The notes beneath the pieces are model-generated. The model was not told the DNA's origin and searched no databases. It worked only from the letters and a program-made list of their open reading frames with translations. From Dyadobacter bucti (GTDB lineage Bacteria > Bacteroidota > Bacteroidia > Cytophagales > Spirosomataceae), in contig NZ_SWFP01000003.1 in assembly GCF_005869225.1 (NCBI RefSeq), forward strand, positions 372,001 to 436,000: a DNA stretch of 64,000 bases, in the 5' to 3' direction. Shown here piece after piece: positions 1 through 8,794 of this stretch. The position numbers and the translations under genes were made by a program. Numbering within the stretch: the stretch's first letter is position 1; every line of letters starts with the position of its first letter.

Positions 1-337
1 CGTCATATCCCGTAATCGAACCTTCCAAAACCAGATCCCCGCCGCCGGGCTGGCTGGTGAGGCTGGTATTTCTTTGAAAATATTCTTTCAGCTGCTCAGT
101 AAGTCTTTGCGGTAAATCGGAAGGCCCTCCGGCGGTTCCCATTGTGAAGTTAAGCACCGAAAACGTCTTGATGTCCGGGGATAGGTTGGTGCCCGTGAAG
201 GAATAAACACCACAGGCTGACATAAAAACAGAAGAATGGAGAACAAAAAGCAAAAGCAGCCACTTTTTGTTGTCAAATGCCTTCAATGACAGCTTTTTAG
301 CGTAATTTTTTAAACTATTTTTTTGGGCAAAATTCAT
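1..337 (-). CDS. lptE: LptE family LPS-assembly lipoprotein (3' end outside window)
   Basis: Outer-membrane lipoprotein expected to pair with LptD and help insert lipopolysaccharide into the outer leaflet. About 112 residues are visible before the window edge cuts the gene. The N-terminus is basic (start MNFAQKNSLK), followed by a hydrophobic stretch and a lipobox ending in Cys42 (FMSAC). After it come GVYSFTGTNLSPDIKTF and a PSDLPQRLTEQLKEYF helix, both typical of the Bacteroidota LptE family. A TTG at codon 18 would give a shorter signal peptide and cannot be excluded. The gene follows the sigma-54 activator on the same strand with a 24-bp gap; the order miaB, sigma-54 regulator, lptE (often then secG) is common in Bacteroidota, which supports the call. 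Confidence 0.8.
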   Translation of the reverse strand, partial: MNFAQKNSLKNYAKKLSLKAFDNKKWLLLLFVLHSSVFMSACGVYSFTGTNLSPDIKTFSVLNFTMGTAGGPSDLPQRLTEQLKEYFQRNTSLTSQPGGGDLVLEGSITGYD

Positions 338-361
338 TTGGATAAAACATTTAATATTGAC

Positions 362-1654
362 TTACTCCTCGATATCGTACTGTTTGATCTTCCTGTACAA
401 CGTGCGTTCCGATATGCCTAACGCACTGGCGGCATATTTTCTTTTATTATTGTTTTTCCGTAATGCCTTGATGATCATTTCTTTCTCCTTATCTTCCAGA
501 GAGAGCGATTCTTCTTCTGCCGTAAAATGCGTAACATCCTCAATCTCACTTCTTTCGTCAGAATATCTGTCCAGATCAACGGTCCGTGGTGCCGGAGGTG
601 TCAGCAAACGGGCGGGTTCGAGAGTAGGGGTGCTGATGACCGGTTCGGCATTGTTCAGCGAACTGAAAAGCTCCTGGTGGTCTTTCAGGATCTCGCCGCC
701 GTATTTTTCATTTTCGAGCACATTTCTAACCAGTTTCTTAAGTTCGGTCATGTCCCGTCTCATGTCAAAAAGGACCTTATAGAGCAACTCCCTCTCCGAA
801 AATGATCCCTGATCGTCACCTGAACGCAAGGGGACCAATGCTTTTCGGCTTGCGGGCTGATGCGGGTTCAAATAACCGTTCAGCGTTTCCGCACTGATAG
901 GCAGCTCTTTGTCGGTTTCAAGAATTGTAATTTGCTCCGCAATGTTTTTCAGCTGCCTGATGTTACCGGGAAATGGATATTCCATCAGCAAGTCGCGCGC
1001 TTCCACATCCAGCCTTACAGGTTTTGTCCGGTACCTTTCGGAGAAATCATTCGTGAACTTCCTGAAAAGCAGCAGAATGTCCTCACCCCGGTCACGCAAA
1101 GGCGGGACATAAATAGGAACTGTATTGAGCCTGTAATAAAGATCTTCACGAAACTTGCCGTTGTTCACCGCATCGAGCAGGTTCACATTTGTAGCGGCAA
1201 CCACCCGGACGTTTGTTTTAAGGACTTTTGATGATCCTACCCGGATATATTCCCCGTTTTCCAGCACGCGCAGGAGCCGGGCCTGGGTTCCCATGGGCAT
1301 TTCACCTACTTCATCCAGAAAAATCGTACCGCTGTTGGTAGTTTCAAAATAACCCTTTCTTGCATCGAGAGCACCAGTAAAAGAACCTTTTTCGTGCCCG
1401 AAGAGCTCAGAATCAATAGTGCCTTCGGGAATGGCCCCGCAGTTGATCGCAATAAACGGTCCGTGTTTTCTGGAACTAAGGCTATGGATGATTTTTGAAA
1501 ATGACTCTTTTCCACTACCACTTTCTCCGGTAATCATCACCGTAAGATCCGTTGCTGCTACCTGTATAGCTACATTAATGGCATGGTTTAATGCCGGCGA
1601 AGTACCAATAATCCCGAAACGGTTTTTTATCGCTTGTATTTCCGATGGATTCAT
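362..1654 (-). CDS. sigma-54-dependent Fis-family transcriptional activator without receiver domain
   Basis: Bacterial enhancer-binding protein that hydrolyses ATP to open sigma-54 promoters. From the chosen ATG (1654) it has a short N-terminus, Walker A GESGSGKE at about residues 43-50, the sigma-54 contact loop GSFTGA (usual GAFTGA) at about 90-95, Walker B FLDEVGE at about 112-118, and a C-terminal Fis helix-turn-helix (KYAASALGISERTLYRKI). No receiver, GAF or PAS domain is present, so its input is unknown. A longer reading frame begins at 1702, but the extra 16 residues are not family-like, so MNPSEIQAIKNRFG is preferred. It lies between miaB and lptE on one strand. I found no convincing -24/-12 promoter in the window that would identify a target. 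Confidence 0.9.
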   Translation of the reverse strand: MNPSEIQAIKNRFGIIGTSPALNHAINVAIQVAATDLTVMITGESGSGKESFSKIIHSLSSRKHGPFIAINCGAIPEGTIDSELFGHEKGSFTGALDARKGYFETTNSGTIFLDEVGEMPMGTQARLLRVLENGEYIRVGSSKVLKTNVRVVAATNVNLLDAVNNGKFREDLYYRLNTVPIYVPPLRDRGEDILLLFRKFTNDFSERYRTKPVRLDVEARDLLMEYPFPGNIRQLKNIAEQITILETDKELPISAETLNGYLNPHQPASRKALVPLRSGDDQGSFSERELLYKVLFDMRRDMTELKKLVRNVLENEKYGGEILKDHQELFSSLNNAEPVISTPTLEPARLLTPPAPRTVDLDRYSDERSEIEDVTHFTAEEESLSLEDKEKEMIIKALRKNNNKRKYAASALGISERTLYRKIKQYDIEE

Positions 1655-1764
1655 GAATATGGTTGATGGCTTTAAGCTACGGTTGGCCGTTGCCGTTAAC
1701 AATGAGCCTTTTAACCTTAATATTGATTTTTAAAAGACCGATTAATTTAATAAACGATTGACAG

Positions 1765-3207
1765 CTAATGCAGCACCGGAACTTCCGAAACAGCATGGCC
1801 TCGGAGCGTCGCCGCAGTACATTCGGTGATCATGACATCTACGTAATCTCCTATTTTGTAATGTTCTCTCGGGAAAACTACTCTTTTGTTCTGATCACTG
1901 CGGCCTGTAAAATCCTCTTTCGAGCGTTTCGAAGTTCCTTCGACAAGTATCTTTTGCAAGGTTCCGATCAGTTTCTGATTCCGTTCCAACGAAATGCGCT
2001 GCTGGACATCTATGATTTCGGCCAGTCGTCTTTGTTTTACATCAGCCGGAATATCGTCTGCAAACTTCTTGGCGGCAGGTGTGCCGGGACGTTCCGAATA
2101 AGCAAACATATATCCGAAGTCAAACCGCACATATTCCAGCAATGAAAGCGAATCGCGATGCTCTTCTTCCGTTTCAGTACAAAACCCGGCGATCATATCG
2201 TGGGAAACCGCGCAATCGTCGCCCAATATTCTGCGGATACTGTCTATCCTTTCCAGGTACCATTCCCTGTCGTAGGTGCGGTTCATGATTTCCAGCACAC
2301 GGCTATTGCCGCTTTGGGCGGGTAAATGGATGTATTTACAGATGTTATCGTATTTTTTTATCGTGTAAAGCACTTCATCCGTAATGTCTTTTGGGTGTGA
2401 AGTACTGAACCTTACCCTCAACTCAGGACTAATTTTCGCTACCATTTCCAGCAGCCCGGCAAAATTGACCGATGCGTCTGATTGCTTCCATTTATAGCTG
2501 TCGACGTTCTGGCCAAGAAGCGTAACTTCTTTGTACCCTTCTCTGAAAAGGTCTTCCGCCTCTTTCAAAATCGAGTAGGGGTCGCGGCTCCGTTCCCGGC
2601 CTCGGGTATATGGCACGACGCAAAAACTGCACATATTATCGCAGCCGCGCATAATGGAGATCATAGCAGTAACTCCGTTGGAATTCAGTCTGATCGGTGA
2701 GATGTCGGCATAGGTTTCTTCCCTCGAAAGGAACACATTCACACCTTTTTGGCCCGTTTCGGCTTCCTCCACCAATCGCGGCAGGTCGCGGTAGGCATCA
2801 GGGCCGGTCACAATGTCTACCATTTTCTCCTCATCCAGTAACTTGGATTTCAACCTTTCGGCCATGCAGCCAAGTACCCCGATGAGCATTCCGGGTTTTT
2901 TCTTTTTGATTACGTTCAACTGGCTGAGTCTTTTCCTTACTCTTTGTTCAGCATTATCCCGTATCGCGCAAGTATTCAAAAATATAAGATCGGCATTGTC
3001 TACATCGGCAGTGGTGGCAAAGCCGGCGTCACGCATCACAGACGCTACAATTTCACTGTCAGCGAAATTCATCTGACAACCGTAACTTTCGATGAACAGT
3101 CTTTTCTTTCCCAGAAACGGTTCATTTTCAGTAGTGCGTACCGTTTCACAGGCTTGTTTGTCTGAATCACTCAGTATTTTTAATGTCTCTGCAATTCTAT
3201 GCTCCAT
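1765..3207 (-). CDS. miaB: tRNA-2-methylthio-N6-dimethylallyladenosine synthase MiaB
   Basis: Radical-SAM methylthiotransferase that adds a methylthio group to isopentenyl-adenosine 37 of tRNAs reading UNN codons. The 480-residue length is normal for the family. The UPF0004 domain cysteines are at 44 (YGCQMN), 80 (NTCAIR) and 114 (LGCMAE), and would hold the auxiliary cluster. The radical-SAM CxxxCxxC is at 189, 193 and 196 ([10 protein letters not shown]). A TRAM-like domain follows at about 410-475. The GRERSRDP segment after the radical-SAM motif is characteristic of MiaB rather than MtaB or RimO. It is the first gene of the miaB / sigma-54 activator / lptE run and has its own likely promoter in the gap behind tamL. 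Confidence 0.95.
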   Translation of the reverse strand: MEHRIAETLKILSDSDKQACETVRTTENEPFLGKKRLFIESYGCQMNFADSEIVASVMRDAGFATTADVDNADLIFLNTCAIRDNAEQRVRKRLSQLNVIKKKKPGMLIGVLGCMAERLKSKLLDEEKMVDIVTGPDAYRDLPRLVEEAETGQKGVNVFLSREETYADISPIRLNSNGVTAMISIMRGCDNMCSFCVVPYTRGRERSRDPYSILKEAEDLFREGYKEVTLLGQNVDSYKWKQSDASVNFAGLLEMVAKISPELRVRFSTSHPKDITDEVLYTIKKYDNICKYIHLPAQSGNSRVLEIMNRTYDREWYLERIDSIRRILGDDCAVSHDMIAGFCTETEEEHRDSLSLLEYVRFDFGYMFAYSERPGTPAAKKFADDIPADVKQRRLAEIIDVQQRISLERNQKLIGTLQKILVEGTSKRSKEDFTGRSDQNKRVVFPREHYKIGDYVDVMITECTAATLRGHAVSEVPVLH

Positions 3208-3258
3208 CGGACAAATTCTAAACGCTTAAATAACTACCCGCAGCACCTGAGGGTTTTT

Positions 3259-3281
3259 GAAATGCTCTGTCAGAGCATTTC
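3259..3281. repeat. 11-bp perfect palindrome in the tamL-miaB gap
   Basis: The arms GAAATGCTCTG and CAGAGCATTTC flank a single T. There is no T-run on either side, so it is a poor intrinsic terminator for tamL. It lies just downstream of the putative miaB promoter, so it could be a leader hairpin or a dyad operator. Confidence 0.6.
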
Positions 3282-3290
3282 AGACAATCA

Positions 3291-3324
3291 CAAATATAGG
3301 AAGAAATAAGCGAAAACTGACAAA
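3291..3324 (-). promoter_or_regulatory. Putative miaB promoter
   Basis: On the minus strand TATATTTG (3291-3298) matches the Bacteroidota -7 consensus TAnnTTTG. A TTTG at 3321-3324 lies 22 nt upstream, slightly longer than the usual spacing of about 19-21. Transcription would begin near 3285, giving a leader of about 75 nt that starts with the palindrome at 3259-3281. Confidence 0.45.
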
Positions 3325-3345
3325 CTGTCATAGCACAGGAAGTTG

Positions 3346-5820
3346 CTAAAATGGATATCCTACGCCCAGGTTGATATTGAGAAAGTTGGACTGTGTTCTT
3401 TTGAAAAGCTTATTAAATTCCAGTTCGTCCAGGACGAAGCGCTGTAACGACGGATCATATACTTTCACCCCGAAATCAAATCTCAGGACAAAAAAAGACA
3501 GGTCATAACGAATTCCAAAACCTGTCCCGATCGCGATTTCACTCAGGAACTTGTTTGCTTTCAGTTTTTGTGATTCGGTAGCAGTACTGTTGAGGTTCCA
3601 CACATTTCCTACGTCGATAAACAATGCATAATTGATGTCGCCAAAGAACTTAGCAAGAAATCCGCGGTATTCGAGGTTTCCTTCGAGGACAAATTCTCCT
3701 GGAGACTCAATCGATAGGCTATCGGAAGTCAGCCGGGGAAGCGATGACCCGGGGCCCAGCCTTCGGGGCAGCCATGCTCTCAGACTGTTCGAACCTCCGG
3801 CAAAAAAGTATTTTTCGTAAGGTGGCACCTTGCTGTCGCCGTAACTGTAAATAGCACCGGTATTGATCCTGGCAACAAAAGCCGAACGTTTGCCGGTTGG
3901 CCAATAGCGCCGAAAGTCTACATTCCCCCGCAGATACTTATAAAACTGCAATTCGCCCTGCAAATCGCCGAAAACATTCTTGATAAGTTGTTTCTGGCCC
4001 GGCAGGACATTGAGCGAAGTTCCGCCCGATTCCAGTGCAACGCGGAGGTAACGCGCATTTTTAGGTGGGCCGATCAAAGAATTGGTATTATATACAAAAT
4101 TGAAGTTAATGTCCGATACAAATGATTTCTGAAAACTGTTGATCAGGTTATTTCCCTGCGATTGAAGGGCAACCAACAAATCTTGGAAATCTTGGCGTAT
4201 ATTCTGTGTGTTCAGAATATTGAGATCAATCAGTGATAAATTGAAGAGGGTGGTATTGGTAGGTTGCCACGAATAGGTAGTGGATATTTTGACATTCGTC
4301 CGGGTATATTCCGGCCGGTTTACGTAATTATAGCCAAGCCCGACTTGTGTCCGTGGGTTAAAGCCCGCGGTTTGTTTCTGAAAAGGGTTTCCTGGAAAAA
4401 TCAGTCGCGGGAATATAAGAGAAGTGTTCACCCCCACTTCCTCACTGCGATATATTTGCCGGTTACCCAAAAAACCGGGTACCAGCTCGATTCCACCTCT
4501 GATGCTGGTTTCAAAGTTTTCCAGTCCGTTGAAAACATTTCTGATCTTATACGTCAAATTGGCAAACGGGCCTGGGGCACCCTGCAGCTGTATTACGTTA
4601 AGGCCTATATCCGTAGATATCTGATATTTTTCAAGCGGAATCACTTTGAATGAGCTATTGATCCCCTTACCGGTTGAGTCGAAAGTGTAGTTGTAATTAA
4701 CAAAGCGGAATTGGTCAGTAAGCGAAAGCTGCTGCTGCGTATCCCGCTCTTTTTGCTGACTGTAATATGCGCCGGGGCGTACCTGAATTTTCGTGTCCAG
4801 GATTTTGGTAGAGAATTTTTTATCGGCAAAAATATAATTGATGCCCTGGAAATTAATCGTATCCTTCCTGAAAAGTGAATCAGGCAAACCGGAGGGGGAA
4901 AGGACTTCAAAATTTACCGATGAGATCTTATACCGGGCCTGCTTGCTGTTCGGGGAAGGTACATCAACCAAAACATTGACGTCTACGGATTTAAATAAAC
5001 TGTCCGTGGCAGCATTCGTGATCGTATCATTGACCAGGTAGGTAACATTCTGACGGGAAAAACCAAAGTAACCCTGATTTCGCAGCAACGTCTCAATCCT
5101 GATCCTTTCTTCTTCAAATGAATCGCCATCGTACCGTTTTTTACTGACGAGTGTAGCTTCCTTGTTATTTGCCTTAAGAATGCTGTCCGCGAGATTGTTT
5201 TTTACCTGATACCTGATGTTGTTGATCATGGTAGGGCGGTTCTCGGAGATAAGGTAATTGACCCTGATCCGATTAAAGATCGTATCCTGCTTAAAATGCA
5301 CAGCTGCTTGAAAAAAACCATTGTTATACAGGTATTTCTGCATTTTCTCGGCATTCTGGGATACTTCATTGATATTGAAATAAACCGGGGCCTCGCCAAC
5401 TACCCGCATCCAGAAATTGCCCTGGTCGGCTCGGTTCTGTGCTTTTTCCAGTTTTTTGGCATATCGGCGCTGTACCTTTTCCAGCTTTCGCGGAGAATTT
5501 TCGTAAATGCGTGATTCTTTCTGATAATTTTGCGTGACTTCAATTACTTTTCGCAGCTTTTCTTCCCGGTTGTAAAATAGCTCGCCAAAACGGTACAGAC
5601 CGACATACGGAAAGAACGGAAGGCCAAGAAAACGGCGGTTGGGTTTTTGAGGAATAAGGGCATCGAGCTCTGCATCGCTGATCACCCGATTGCCTTTAAT
5701 TGAAGAATTTCCAAGGTAATAACTTTTGGACTGTGTTGCGGACCTCGGTGCGCAGGAAGCCAATCCCATAAGAAAAAGGAAGAGATACCAGCTATATGTA
5801 ATCCTGAAATTAATATTCAA
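3346..5820 (-). CDS. tamL: TamL, BamA/TamA-family outer-membrane lipoprotein
   Basis: Omp85-superfamily protein that in Bacteroidota replaces TamA and works with TamB in outer-membrane protein assembly or lipid transport. The N-terminus has a signal anchor ending in the lipobox LASC (Cys23). POTRA-like segments occupy about residues 30-350 (for example RKVIEVTQNYQKES). The C-terminal half is a beta-barrel with the Omp85 surface-antigen pattern, including FFAGGSNSLRAW near residue 680 and the FGIRYDLSFFVLRFDFG and LNINLGVGYPF strands at the end. The start codon is TTG at 5820: an in-frame stop lies about 33 bp upstream, there is no ATG before the signal peptide, and starting at Met18 would destroy it. 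The gene is exactly back to back with the RNA methyltransferase. Confidence 0.88.
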   Translation of the reverse strand: MNINFRITYSWYLFLFLMGLASCAPRSATQSKSYYLGNSSIKGNRVISDAELDALIPQKPNRRFLGLPFFPYVGLYRFGELFYNREEKLRKVIEVTQNYQKESRIYENSPRKLEKVQRRYAKKLEKAQNRADQGNFWMRVVGEAPVYFNINEVSQNAEKMQKYLYNNGFFQAAVHFKQDTIFNRIRVNYLISENRPTMINNIRYQVKNNLADSILKANNKEATLVSKKRYDGDSFEEERIRIETLLRNQGYFGFSRQNVTYLVNDTITNAATDSLFKSVDVNVLVDVPSPNSKQARYKISSVNFEVLSPSGLPDSLFRKDTINFQGINYIFADKKFSTKILDTKIQVRPGAYYSQQKERDTQQQLSLTDQFRFVNYNYTFDSTGKGINSSFKVIPLEKYQISTDIGLNVIQLQGAPGPFANLTYKIRNVFNGLENFETSIRGGIELVPGFLGNRQIYRSEEVGVNTSLIFPRLIFPGNPFQKQTAGFNPRTQVGLGYNYVNRPEYTRTNVKISTTYSWQPTNTTLFNLSLIDLNILNTQNIRQDFQDLLVALQSQGNNLINSFQKSFVSDINFNFVYNTNSLIGPPKNARYLRVALESGGTSLNVLPGQKQLIKNVFGDLQGELQFYKYLRGNVDFRRYWPTGKRSAFVARINTGAIYSYGDSKVPPYEKYFFAGGSNSLRAWLPRRLGPGSSLPRLTSDSLSIESPGEFVLEGNLEYRGFLAKFFGDINYALFIDVGNVWNLNSTATESQKLKANKFLSEIAIGTGFGIRYDLSFFVLRFDFGVKVYDPSLQRFVLDELEFNKLFKRTQSNFLNINLGVGYPF

Positions 5821-6578
5821 TGCTCTCGAAAAATCGTATAAAATATATTAACTCACTTAAAATCAAGAAATACCGGCAGGTTCATCAGTCTTTTATTATC
5901 GAGGGTGCCAAGAGTGTGCTGGAATTGCTGAATTCTGATTTCAAAATTGAGTTTGTACTTGTAACAAAGGAATTTCAACAAAAATACTCAAGTATTTTAA
6001 CCCGGCATAATGCACTTTTAGAAACGGTTACTGCGGAAGAATTGCAGGGATTGGGTTCGTTTCAAACGAATGATTCTTGCCTGGCTGTTGCTAAAACAAA
6101 GCAAAACGATTTTTTGTCTCCCGAAAAAACAGAATATGTCCTGGTTCTGGATGATGTTCGTGACCCTGGAAACCTCGGTACGATCATCAGGGTTGCTGAC
6201 TGGTACGGTATCCACAAAATCATCTGCTCGAATGATACCACAGATATTTATAATCCTAAAGTAATCACTGCCAGCAAGGGATCTTTTTTGCGGGTCAATG
6301 TTTTTTACACGGATCTGTCGTCGTACCTGGCCGAAAACGCAGCTGGTAAAAATATAATCGGAGCGTTTCTGGGAGGAGAATCGCTGTATGATTTCAATTT
6401 TTCAGCAACCGGAGGTTTCATCGTGATGGGTAATGAATCCAATGGGATCGGCGAGGAGGTGGCGTCTCTTGTTACCAACAAAATCACAATTCCCAGAGTC
6501 GGAGAAGCAGAATCTCTGAATGTAGGGATCGCTACCGCAGTGATGCTGGATAATCTGCGGCGGCAGATCCCAGGATAG
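5820..6578 (+). CDS. TrmH/SpoU-family RNA 2'-O-methyltransferase
   Basis: SPOUT methyltransferase that methylates a ribose 2'-OH in tRNA or rRNA using S-adenosylmethionine; the exact target nucleotide cannot be told from sequence. The N-terminal SpoU substrate-binding domain begins with SKNRIKYINSLKIKKYR and FIIEGAKSVLELL, which fixes the start at 5820. The catalytic domain has DPGNLGTIIR (motif 1, about residues 115-125), an IVMGNESNGI segment (motif 2) and SLNVGIATAVMLDNL (motif 3) at the C-terminus, which forms the trefoil knot. Length (252 residues) is normal. Its ATG shares a base pair with the TTG of tamL on the other strand, and it converges with the queuosine-precursor transporter gene, 5 bp apart. 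Confidence 0.9.
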   Translation: MLSKNRIKYINSLKIKKYRQVHQSFIIEGAKSVLELLNSDFKIEFVLVTKEFQQKYSSILTRHNALLETVTAEELQGLGSFQTNDSCLAVAKTKQNDFLSPEKTEYVLVLDDVRDPGNLGTIIRVADWYGIHKIICSNDTTDIYNPKVITASKGSFLRVNVFYTDLSSYLAENAAGKNIIGAFLGGESLYDFNFSATGGFIVMGNESNGIGEEVASLVTNKITIPRVGEAESLNVGIATAVMLDNLRRQIPG

Positions 6579-6583
6579 CGACC

Positions 6584-7372
6584 CTATTCGTGTGCCGCCT
6601 TGTGTGAAAGTTCCTCTGCGTATTCTTTGCCAAGATACTTATCGATAAAATAATGGGCTATATAAAGCAGAGGTGTGAGGAGTATCGCAACTATTCCTTT
6701 GTACAGGTAATTGATGCTGCCTACTGAAAAAACCTGTTTAAGGTCCCAGTTTCCAAAAATATAAAACGCAATTCCGATCACCAGGAAACTGTCGATCAAT
6801 TGAGAGAACATGGTTGAACCAGTGGCGCGGAGCCAGATAAAGCGGCTGCCTGTTTTTCGGCGCAGCCATGAAAATACAAATACGTCAAGCAACTGGCCGA
6901 GGAGAAACGCTACAATGGATCCGATCATAATGCCCAGTCCCTGATTGAAGATTTTGGAAAAAGCATCATTGATATTGAAGACATTTCCCTCTTTATCAGT
7001 ATTGTTGAGGTCAAGCCAGAACTGCGCAGGTGGTAACTTGGTGGAGACGAAAATGGTGATAAAAGTATAAACGATAAATCCTGCCGTGAGAAAGGAAATC
7101 CGTTTTACACCTTTATGCCCGAAATATTCATTGATTATATCGGATGTGATAAATACCACAGGCCAGTTGACCACCCCCGCGGTCATATTGAAATCCAGCC
7201 GCTGGCCACCAATCAGCAGCTGTGCCGGAGGAATACCCAGCAGCGATTCCACAGAGAAAATCTTGCCGCCGACAATTTCAGCGATCAACGCGTTGGTCAG
7301 AAAAATTCCGCATAGCAGCAGGAACAGACGTTGTCTTTTGGCGTCCTGTAAAGTATTAGCTGTAGTGATCAT
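6584..7372 (-). CDS. Queuosine precursor transporter (YhhQ/VUT family)
   Basis: Inner-membrane carrier of the YhhQ family, which imports queuosine precursors (preQ0/preQ1) for tRNA modification. The 262-residue protein has about six hydrophobic segments. Family hallmarks are the N-terminal LTNALIAEIVGGKIF, the FITSDIINEYFGHKGVKR segment at about residues 75-93, the RRKTGSRFIWLRATGSTMFSQLIDS loop at about 170-195 and a charged C-terminus. It starts 44 bp after the stop of the aminotransferase gene on the same strand, leaving no room for a preQ1 riboswitch of its own, so it is probably co-transcribed with that gene. The functional link to queuosine is family knowledge. Confidence 0.88.
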   Translation of the reverse strand: MITTANTLQDAKRQRLFLLLCGIFLTNALIAEIVGGKIFSVESLLGIPPAQLLIGGQRLDFNMTAGVVNWPVVFITSDIINEYFGHKGVKRISFLTAGFIVYTFITIFVSTKLPPAQFWLDLNNTDKEGNVFNINDAFSKIFNQGLGIMIGSIVAFLLGQLLDVFVFSWLRRKTGSRFIWLRATGSTMFSQLIDSFLVIGIAFYIFGNWDLKQVFSVGSINYLYKGIVAILLTPLLYIAHYFIDKYLGKEYAEELSHKAAHE

Positions 7373-7416
7373 TAATTCGTGCTGCTTTGCTGACTGGGAG
7401 GTTTGATTACTATTGT

Positions 7417-8661
7417 TTATGCGATGATGTCCTCAACTGTTTTGTTCGATAAAACCCGATGTGTTTCGAGAAAGTATTCGAGTTTGTCCATCGCCTGGTT
7501 CAGCTCATCAATTGTGGGAAGGAAAACGATCCGGAAATGGTCATCGGTAATGTAATTAAAACCGGTACCTGCTACCACCAGGACCTTCTGGTCACTCAAC
7601 AGATCATATACGAACTGTTCATCAGAATGCAGCCCGAATTTTTTAAGGTCTATTTTCGGGAACACATATAAAGAACCTTTGGGTTTAACGCACGTAATTC
7701 CGGGGATCGAAGTCAGGCGCTCATAAACAAGGTTCATTTGCTTGTGCAGCCTGCCGGATGGGACAACGAGTTCTTTGATGCTCTGATAACCTCCCAAAGC
7801 AGTCTGAATTGCATATTGTGTCGGGACATTAGCACAGAGGCGCATACTGGCGAGAAGCAGCAATCCCTCCGAATAGGATTTCGCTTTGTGCTTGGCCCCG
7901 CTCAGGATCATCCACCCGCCGCGAAAACCGGCTGAACGGTAATTTTTAGAAAGACCGCCATATGTCACGCAAAGCGTGTCGGTAACGAAAGACCCCATCG
8001 GATAGTGCACGGCACCATCATATAAAATCTTGTCGTAGATCTCATCGGAGAAAATGATCAGACCGTGTTCTTCCGCAATCTTTGCGATACGGATCAAAAC
8101 ATCCTTCTCGTAAACAGCACCGGTAGGGTTGTTGGGATTGATCAGAACAATGCCTTTGGTGCGGGAAGTAATCTTGCTTTCCAGGTCAGCAAGGTCTGGG
8201 TTCCAGTCGGATTCTTCATCGCAGACATAATGCACGGGTTTTCCGCCGCTCAGCGCAATAGAGGCCGTCCACAAAGGATAGTCCGGAGACGGTACCAGAA
8301 TTTCATCACCAGGATTCAGCAAGGCCTGCATCGAGAGCAGAATAAGCTCACTTACGCCATTCCCAATGAAAATATCGTTGATTTCAACATCTTGAATACC
8401 AATTGTTTGTGTGTAGTGCATCACGGCCTTCCTCGCGGCAAACAGTCCTCTTGAATCAGAATATCCCTGCGCGTTACGAAGGTTCATGATGATATCATGA
8501 ACGATCTCATCCGGAGAGTCAAATCCGAATGGTGCAGGATTTCCGATGTTCAGATTGTGGATCTTGTAGCCCTGGCTTTCCAGCTCAAGTGCTTTTTGAT
8601 AGGTAGCGCCGCGAATCTCATATTTCAGATTGTTCAGACGCTGGCTTTTGAGGAATTCCAT
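7417..8661 (-). CDS. Class I/II pyridoxal-phosphate aminotransferase (AlaA-like)
   Basis: Fold-type I aminotransferase, closest in pattern to AlaA-type alanine/valine-pyruvate or aspartate-type enzymes; the exact substrate is inference. The 414-residue length is usual. Visible motifs are NIGNPAPFGF near residue 40, the cofactor-binding GVSELI region near 105, the NPNNPTGAVY segment that contacts the substrate carboxylate, FSDEIYDKI for the pyridine nitrogen contact, and GLSKNYRSAGFRGGW, in which the Lys forms the Schiff base. The C-terminal FRIVFLPT contains the conserved carboxylate-binding Arg. A TAACTTTG -7 element lies about 23 bp upstream, so this gene probably leads the transcript that includes the queuosine-precursor transporter. 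Confidence 0.9.
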   Translation of the reverse strand: MEFLKSQRLNNLKYEIRGATYQKALELESQGYKIHNLNIGNPAPFGFDSPDEIVHDIIMNLRNAQGYSDSRGLFAARKAVMHYTQTIGIQDVEINDIFIGNGVSELILLSMQALLNPGDEILVPSPDYPLWTASIALSGGKPVHYVCDEESDWNPDLADLESKITSRTKGIVLINPNNPTGAVYEKDVLIRIAKIAEEHGLIIFSDEIYDKILYDGAVHYPMGSFVTDTLCVTYGGLSKNYRSAGFRGGWMILSGAKHKAKSYSEGLLLLASMRLCANVPTQYAIQTALGGYQSIKELVVPSGRLHKQMNLVYERLTSIPGITCVKPKGSLYVFPKIDLKKFGLHSDEQFVYDLLSDQKVLVVAGTGFNYITDDHFRIVFLPTIDELNQAMDKLEYFLETHRVLSNKTVEDIIA

Positions 8662-8683
8662 TGTTTTTAGATACGATAACAGA

Positions 8684-8691
8684 CAAAGTTA
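8684..8691 (-). promoter_or_regulatory. Putative -7 element of the aminotransferase gene
   Basis: TAACTTTG on the minus strand matches TAnnTTTG and lies 23 bp before the ATG at 8661. I see no clear TTG at the -33 position. Confidence 0.4.
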
Positions 8692-8739
8692 AAAAATCCG
8701 GTTGTAAAACGTTCTATGGGATCCAACAACATTAAACAC

Positions 8740-8770
8740 AAAAAAATCAGCCAGCCTGTTTCGGCCAGCT
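8740..8770 (-). terminator. Rho-independent terminator of the SusC/D-DUF1735 operon
   Basis: Read on the minus strand, AGCTGGCC (8763-8770) pairs with GGCTGGCT (8749-8756), with two G-U pairs and a 6-nt loop. A run of T follows (A-run at 8740-8746 on the plus strand). It lies 25 bp after the stop of the DUF1735 gene. Confidence 0.7.
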
Positions 8771-8794
8771 AATTTTCAGGCTATTTTCATTTCT

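Noticed and set aside
2611..2631. TGGCACG sequence resembling a sigma-54 -24 element
   Set aside because: It is inside miaB and lacks a matching GC at -12.
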